The position numbers were made by a program, and so were the translations under genes. The notes below the pieces were generated by a model. It did no database searches. It had not been told where the DNA came from and saw only the letters and a program-made list of their open reading frames with translations. Below are positions 59,613 through 64,000 of a stretch of 64,000 bases of DNA, one piece after another (positions within the stretch are counted from its first letter, which is position 1; each line of letters starts with the position of its first letter). The stretch is from contig CALIJG010000029.1 in the NCBI GenBank assembly GCA_938018005.1, forward strand, positions 52,740 through 116,739, written 5' to 3'. This stretch comes from an uncultured Candidatus Saccharibacteria bacterium. Lineage in GTDB: Bacteria > Patescibacteriota > Saccharimonadia > Saccharimonadales > Saccharimonadaceae.

Positions 59613-60518
59613 TCACCGTGCGACCACTGTTATTGTCAGGCGATCGAGCAGGTCATCCACTGTTTCTACCGTAGCAATTCGACGCCAGCCACGCGCCCCG
59701 ACAACCATCCGTAGGTCGTCGATCATGCTGACGATGGAGGGCGCAGACTGTTCTCGATAATCAACCGTCTGCAAGCGCTCCAAAAGGCGCTGCCAGCCAC
59801 CCTGGGCTCGAATCATCCGGATCATAAGCTCATACAAGTTGTAGACCTGAGCCGAATGATCCTCCCGGCCAGTTACGAGCAGGTACTGCCGCTGGGTATA
59901 ACGCCCGCTAGTATATTCTCTATCATATCCGTGGTTATAATACCCATACGTTCGCTGCAGCAGCGCAGCAGTATTGGCCTGGATTGCATGAGCAAGCTCG
60001 ATGAAGACAACTGCCTGAGGGTCACCCGGCTCGAGATCGATCGATATATCAATGGTATACTCCATGACGTCCGCTTCCCACTCCTCGCGCTGAGTAATGA
60101 TGCCACGTGGCGCTGTCTCGCCCAAACACTGCAATACGTCGATATCCTGAGCATCATACCATGGCTCGGTATCAAGCTGGTGCAGCGCCTCGTGGAGAGC
60201 GAGCCGGTCATGATAGGTGAGCGGATAACCCTTCTCGGCAATGATCTGCCGCAGCGCACAGTCGATCATCGCATCATCATACTCCGCCACTGGCTGGCGC
60301 AGCTGGGCTACAAAGCGCTCGGCCTGCATGGTGTAGAGCGTCGCATCGATCCCCATCACCCCAGCGTCAGAATAGACGATTCCATAAGCCTGGTAGTCAA
60401 TCGTCTGAAACAACCCTGCCTCAAACAGCTGCCGATGCAGCGTTTGCATCACTAAATGCTCGTAGAGGTGTGCCACGAGATGATCACCACACGGCTTGAA
60501 GAGATGAAATGACTCCAT
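59613..60518 (-). CDS. M16-like peptidase homologue (single-domain, HxxEH)
   Basis: 301 residues. H17-L-Y-E20-H21 is the inverted zinc motif HxxEH of M16 (pitrilysin) peptidases, and Glu95 in QIIAEKGYPL lies 74 residues after H21, where the third metal ligand is expected. The rest is acidic and less conserved. M16 enzymes normally have several such domains; this one is short. No signal peptide. A TATAAT lies exactly 6 nt before the ATG (leaderless). Family placement is mine from the motif and spacing. Confidence 0.72.
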   Translation of the reverse strand: MESFHLFKPCGDHLVAHLYEHLVMQTLHRQLFEAGLFQTIDYQAYGIVYSDAGVMGIDATLYTMQAERFVAQLRQPVAEYDDAMIDCALRQIIAEKGYPLTYHDRLALHEALHQLDTEPWYDAQDIDVLQCLGETAPRGIITQREEWEADVMEYTIDISIDLEPGDPQAVVFIELAHAIQANTAALLQRTYGYYNHGYDREYTSGRYTQRQYLLVTGREDHSAQVYNLYELMIRMIRAQGGWQRLLERLQTVDYREQSAPSIVSMIDDLRMVVGARGWRRIATVETVDDLLDRLTITVVAR

Positions 60519-60573
60519 ATCTGTATTATACCCTACTACTCCACATTTTGCTTGATTATGCTATACTAGCTAT

Positions 60574-61824
60574 ATGATGTTACAAAATGATACACAATGT
60601 TCGTCAAGTGATCGCCCCGCAGTACCCCCCCCACGGCCACTACGAGTGGCAGTTGTTGCCCCACCATGGCTCGCTCTACCTATTAAAGGCTATGGCGGCA
60701 TCGAGCTCGTTGTCGAAAGCCTGGTGCGTGCACTGCAGCAACGCGATGATGTCGAGGTAGAGCTTTTCGCCAATGGCGCACGGCGGATGCGCAACGGCAC
60801 GCCAACCCACTCATACTACAAGCGCGAGCTCTTCGATACAATCGATGATCCCTACTATGACGCACCACTTCAAGCCCTCCAGACTCATCTCAATTTTGCC
60901 CTTCACGCCATCGAAGCCGATGGCCATTTTGATATTATTCACGACCATAACCCCTACATTGGGCCAGCCTTTTTCTCACCAGTGAGCCGTATACCGGGAC
61001 TACCACCAGTGTTGCACACCTTCCATGGGCCACCATTTTCTACGCCGCAGACTATTGAGGCAGGGCAAATGGATAATCGCCCACAGCTCAAATATATGAA
61101 TCTTGGCCGCCTCTACATGACGTGTATCTCAGAGGCAATGGCACGCAAAGCCCCACGTGAGATCCGTCCCCATTTGCTACCAGCTGTGCACAACGCCATC
61201 GATTGCAGTGCATTCCCCTTCGTCTCGCACAAGCAAAATTACTACATCACCCTCGCCCGCTTTACCCAAGACAAAGGTCAAGCCACTGCTGTAGCCTACG
61301 CTGCTCAGTACAAGAAGCGTCTCCGCATGGCGGGTACTGTGGCGGGGATCGGCAGCAACCGCAAGCTGCTTCTCGAGCTCTCCAACCCACTCACCAACTA
61401 CCGACGCAACGAAGAATTCCGCTACTATAGCGACCACATCCTCCCAGCCGTTCTCAAGCATCGGCGCATCACTTATGCAGGTAACCTCAGTGGCAAGAAA
61501 AAGCTCGACTTCGTGGCTAATGCCAAGGCACTGCTCTTCCCTATCGAGTGGGATGAGCCCTTTGGTATGGCAGTCATCGAGGCGCTGGCTTGTGGCACGC
61601 CCGTTGTGGCGATGAAGCGCGGTGCCATGCCCGAGATCATCACCCATGGTGTTAATGGCTTCCTTGCGAGCAACCAAGATGAGTTCTTTGCCTATGCCAA
61701 CCGCGTGGACGAGATTGACCCAGCCGCGTGCCGAGCCAGCATTGAGCAAAAATTCTCTGCCAATATCATGGCGCAAAATTATGTGGAGCGGTATCAGGAG
61801 GTGATTGCTAGAGCGCGGTGGTGA
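60574..61824 (+). CDS. Glycosyltransferase family 4
   Basis: 416 residues. GT-B fold: the N-terminal domain has GYGGIELVVESL (acceptor glycine loop) and HDHNPYIGPAF; the C-terminal UDP/ADP-sugar half has NYYITLARFTQDKGQATAV and EWDEPFGMAVIEALACGTPVV with the E-x7-E catalytic pair. Family 4 adds a sugar to a lipid or polysaccharide at the membrane; the acceptor is unknown. TGC-TATACT is exactly 6 nt before the first ATG (leaderless). It is divergent from the M16-like gene. Confidence 0.93.
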   Translation: MMLQNDTQCSSSDRPAVPPPRPLRVAVVAPPWLALPIKGYGGIELVVESLVRALQQRDDVEVELFANGARRMRNGTPTHSYYKRELFDTIDDPYYDAPLQALQTHLNFALHAIEADGHFDIIHDHNPYIGPAFFSPVSRIPGLPPVLHTFHGPPFSTPQTIEAGQMDNRPQLKYMNLGRLYMTCISEAMARKAPREIRPHLLPAVHNAIDCSAFPFVSHKQNYYITLARFTQDKGQATAVAYAAQYKKRLRMAGTVAGIGSNRKLLLELSNPLTNYRRNEEFRYYSDHILPAVLKHRRITYAGNLSGKKKLDFVANAKALLFPIEWDEPFGMAVIEALACGTPVVAMKRGAMPEIITHGVNGFLASNQDEFFAYANRVDEIDPAACRASIEQKFSANIMAQNYVERYQEVIARARW

Positions 61825-61849
61825 GTACACACTGATATTGCATAGTACA

Positions 61850-62056
61850 TCACTTCTTCAAGCCCATATCTTTATAGCGGCAGTATATAGCCGCCAGTAT
61901 AAGTGCCATTACTATAAAGAATATGACGATATGAACCGCAACGTCTGGTGTCTTACCAGAAATACCATCACCAAATGCAGTGTTGATGGAATTATAGATC
62001 AACAGTAGCGCTGCAAGTAAGCACACATTGTAGGCAATTTTATATCTGTATTCCAT
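61850..62056 (-). CDS. Small two-pass membrane protein
   Basis: 68 residues. Two hydrophobic helices (9-28 and 41-61) with a short charged C-terminus. No Shine-Dalgarno is seen; a TACAAT lies about 50 nt upstream. It is the last feature of the native-looking sequence before the composition change. No family recognised. Confidence 0.5.
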   Translation of the reverse strand: MEYRYKIAYNVCLLAALLLIYNSINTAFGDGISGKTPDVAVHIVIFFIVMALILAAIYCRYKDMGLKK

Positions 62057-62226
62057 GAGCGTTGTTGCTTTCGTTGCATGCCATAGATTTAATACGTATG
62101 CCCTTATTGTACATTATTGATAGGATCAATTTTAAAGGGTGTTTGCTACTAACTGGTAGATAATACACAGTAAGCTATCTAGCCATGTCAATTCAGGCTA
62201 TTCACCTAGTTACATTTTTGCAATAA

Positions 62227-62251
62227 AAAAGCACCTAGTAAAGGTGCATTT
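62227..62251 (-). terminator. Terminator at the composition boundary
   Basis: 6-bp stem GCACCT/AGGTGC (62231-62236, 62242-62247) and TTTTTTATTG on the minus strand. It would end transcripts coming from the GC-rich right side. Confidence 0.6.
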
Positions 62252-62263
62252 GTTCGCATTTGT

Positions 62264-62710
62264 ATGGTGCGCTTCAGCAAGCTCGATACAAACAACTGGA
62301 AGCCCCTACTCGCCTTCCGCAAGCGTCTCATCGCGGGTGAGGTGGCTCTGGAACCGAGCACGGCTAGCGTAGCGCGTGCTGCGGAGGAGAACGAGACCCC
62401 GACAGCCCGCGGCATCCGCAACGCGGCTTGTCGTCCGATCAGCGCGGCGAAGAAGCAGCAGATTCTCGACCTGGCCCGCACGGACATGGCTGTCAGCCAG
62501 ATCGCTGCGGAGGTCGGCGTCGCAGAGACTACTGTCCGGGCCACCTGCCGCCAGGCCACGCAGCCGCCCCGCCGCAGGCGACGCTTCACTACTGATGATC
62601 TCCGGCGTGCTCAGCAACTCCACGCTCAGGGGCGTACCTACATCGAGATTGGCCTGGAACTCGGCTTCGGGCGGGATACCGTCAAGAAGCATCTGGCGAC
62701 GCAGATGTGA
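62264..62710 (+). CDS. Protein with two helix-turn-helix segments
   Basis: 148 residues. Two HTH units: AAKKQQILDLARTDMAVSQIAAEVGVAETTVRATC (about 60-95) and FTTDDLRRAQQLHAQGRTYIEIGLELGFGRDTVKKHL (110-146), typical of transposase or recombinase DNA-binding parts and actinobacterial small regulators. No catalytic domain follows, so it is a stand-alone DNA-binding protein or a fragment. GC-rich codon use differs from the left side. No ribosome binding site or promoter is seen at the start. Confidence 0.65.
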   Translation: MVRFSKLDTNNWKPLLAFRKRLIAGEVALEPSTASVARAAEENETPTARGIRNAACRPISAAKKQQILDLARTDMAVSQIAAEVGVAETTVRATCRQATQPPRRRRRFTTDDLRRAQQLHAQGRTYIEIGLELGFGRDTVKKHLATQM

Positions 62711-62763
62711 GTAGCCAGAACGACACCGTGATGTTGGTGCAACGCCTCCAACGTCCATCCGGT

Positions 62764-63453
62764 CTATTCACGCGCGGCATATCTTCTGCACCCACACTCT
62801 CCACACCGCCCATACACTGTCATGCTTGGTGCGAGTCGCGTGCGCTGGCGCAGGGCATGCTGCGTGATGGCGTGCCCGCAGGCGCACAATGGCACCTGGG
62901 CTAGGCACTGTGGCGGCGGCTGGACTCGTGTCTTCTTGCCAAGCACGACACTCCCGTCGCCGAGGAGGACGTACGGCACCAGGGGGAGTGGTCCGCCGGG
63001 CTGATCCTTCTTGAGCCAGCTGTTGTACCGCTCGATGACAACTCGCTGACTCTTGGGATCAGAACCACGGAGCTTTCCATCTGACTGTTGTGGCACGAGG
63101 AACGACCGATGGCGGCCCGGCTCGATGGTTCTATTGATACTGGCAGATGCTGTCTCAACGAGGAGGGGCCCTAGGAGATCGCCCTTGGGATTGATGCGTC
63201 TGGTGCAGACAGACCAGCGTGGCCGCAGGTGTGCGGGCATGGCACCGACTCGGCTGATGTAGTGCTCAACGGGGCCGTAGTTAGTGATGTGGATGCAGCA
63301 GCCTGGGTCGCCGATGGCCGGCTCAAGGCCAAGCCGGAGTCCCTTGGGCTGGCGGACGGCGGTGGGCGCCGTTCGGAATAGGAAGACGCTGGCAGCAATT
63401 GCGACGGGGACGGCGCTGATGATTGTGGCCCAACTGGCAACTGTATTCAGCAT
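62764..63453 (-). CDS. Actinobacterial-like membrane protein with C-terminal zinc-binding-type cysteines
   Basis: 229 residues from MLNTVASWATI. One N-terminal membrane helix (3-23), then a beta-rich region (CIHITNYGPVEHYIS) and a C-terminal CxCGHxxTQH...CGECGCRRY cluster that could bind zinc. The sequence style (Arg/Pro/Gly-rich, GC-rich codons) resembles Streptomyces-like accessory proteins. AGGA is 6 nt before this ATG; a longer frame to 63678 lacks support. Function unknown. Confidence 0.65.
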   Translation of the reverse strand: MLNTVASWATIISAVPVAIAASVFLFRTAPTAVRQPKGLRLGLEPAIGDPGCCIHITNYGPVEHYISRVGAMPAHLRPRWSVCTRRINPKGDLLGPLLVETASASINRTIEPGRHRSFLVPQQSDGKLRGSDPKSQRVVIERYNSWLKKDQPGGPLPLVPYVLLGDGSVVLGKKTRVQPPPQCLAQVPLCACGHAITQHALRQRTRLAPSMTVYGRCGECGCRRYAARE

Positions 63454-63770
63454 GACCATCCTGTCCGCTTGGGAGAGTGCAGGCCAGCGGTGGCACTGGT
63501 GGCCTGCATAAGGGAATGTCGCCGTCGCCGGCCAGCCTGGCGTCATCACGTTCGTCTGGCCTCGTGCAGCGGCTCGATCATCGTAGGGTGCCAGGTAGTG
63601 CCAGCCCTGAGTCTCCGCACCGTCTACGCATCGCACTCTGGTAACGATGCACGCGGTCGACACACGGAGCCCGGTCAACGAGCAACCTGCACTTCGCCAA
63701 GAGCAGTCGCCCGCTGGAAGCTACAGCGCTCGCACGCTCGACAGGGAAAATATCACGATGGACGCTAGCT
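63454..63770. other. GC-rich intergenic region
   Basis: 317 bases between two minus-strand frames. I see no terminator, tRNA or repeat; the frames crossing it look like shadows. Confidence 0.4.
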
Positions 63771-63986
63771 TCAGCGACGTAACTTCTCTAGCGACGGGAT
63801 TGAATGGGCTCCTTCAGCGTCATCGGATGGATTACGCCGCAGCCGCACCAACACAGCCGACACGACTAATACGCCAGCGACGAGCCAACCACCCATTGAC
63901 TTCGCCACACCCTTTACAGAATGCAGAACTTCCTGTACGGTTGAACACTCACTGGTGACTGGTAGGTCGCTGCCTGTAGACAACAT
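63771..63986 (-). CDS. Small membrane protein, GC-rich
   Basis: 71 residues. One membrane helix (33-48), followed by an Arg-rich then acidic tail. Start ATG at 63986 without a clear ribosome binding site. The frame could continue from another start beyond the window only in theory. Real gene status uncertain. Confidence 0.45.
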   Translation of the reverse strand: MLSTGSDLPVTSECSTVQEVLHSVKGVAKSMGGWLVAGVLVVSAVLVRLRRNPSDDAEGAHSIPSLEKLRR

Positions 63987-64000
63987 CGAGTTAGCTACCC

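Noticed and set aside
1..64000. CRISPR array, insertion sequence or prophage
   Set aside because: No regularly spaced repeats, no transposase catalytic gene and no integrase seen; the 62264 HTH protein alone is insufficient.

Overview
The window looks like a chromosome segment of a Saccharibacteria (TM7)-type member of the Patescibacteria/CPR. This is inferred from gene content and order, not from a marker-gene tree. The pointers are a dense, mostly minus-strand layout, core translation genes mixed with many small orphan membrane proteins, a ribosomal protein L32 without its zinc cysteines, a truncated RelA/SpoT, an anaerobic ribonucleotide reductase, a type IV pilin, a gat operon for tRNA-dependent amidation, and no amino-acid or nucleotide de novo pathway genes. 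UGA is used as a stop (for example in nrdG, the FNR-like gene and the second hydrolase), so the UGA=Gly code of Gracilibacteria/Absconditabacteria does not apply.

Layout. 1-6.9 kb (minus): gatC-gatA-HEPN-like membrane gene-gatB (cut by the window edge), a membrane-anchored HNH nuclease, uvrB and a pentose-phosphate epimerase. 6.9-17.1 kb: a possible immunity-like orphan, a pilin, relA/spoT, ppa, a GDPD phosphodiesterase, trxB-FKBP, a ThrE-type exporter and pheT. 17.2-24.5 kb is accessory in character: an EXLDI-type protein with its own palindromic operator, two paralogous exported alpha/beta hydrolases, a PadR/DUF2812/CPBP block, an HXXEE membrane protein and an unusual aquaporin. 24.5-31.1 kb: pheS (split from pheT), a cytidine deaminase-like gene, a secreted GH16 enzyme with leucine-rich repeats, an ASCH-type protein, rmuC and PAP2. 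31.1-35.3 kb: a translationally coupled nrdD-nrdG-flavin reductase-cysteine protein operon behind two NrdR-box-like sites. 35.5-42 kb: tRNA-Gln, trmD, a KH protein, rpsP, rnc, NUDIX, nusB and rpmF. 42-50 kb: leuS, a Mur ligase and four tRNAs. 50-62 kb: a tethered peptide-binding protein, secG, Xaa-Pro peptidase, SPFH, rarA, trehalase, typA, an M16-like protein and a glycosyltransferase. From about 62.25 kb to the end the sequence becomes visibly more GC-rich and the coding resembles actinobacterial accessory DNA: a transfer from a host, or an assembly junction.

The most general signal is in the starts. About twenty genes have a -10 hexamer (often extended, TGnTATAAT or TGnTATACT) placed so that transcription should begin at, or a few bases before, the start codon. 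In eight of them the gap is exactly 6 nt. Internal genes of operons instead have clear GGAGG-type ribosome binding sites or ATGA/TAATG overlaps. The cell therefore appears to mix leaderless promoter-proximal genes with Shine-Dalgarno-led internal genes.

Functionally the window supports translation and RNA processing, DNA repair and deoxynucleotide supply under low oxygen. It also encodes surface or secreted functions that suit a small host-dependent bacterium: pilin, secreted glucanase, exported hydrolases, a peptide-binding protein and immunity-like orphans.
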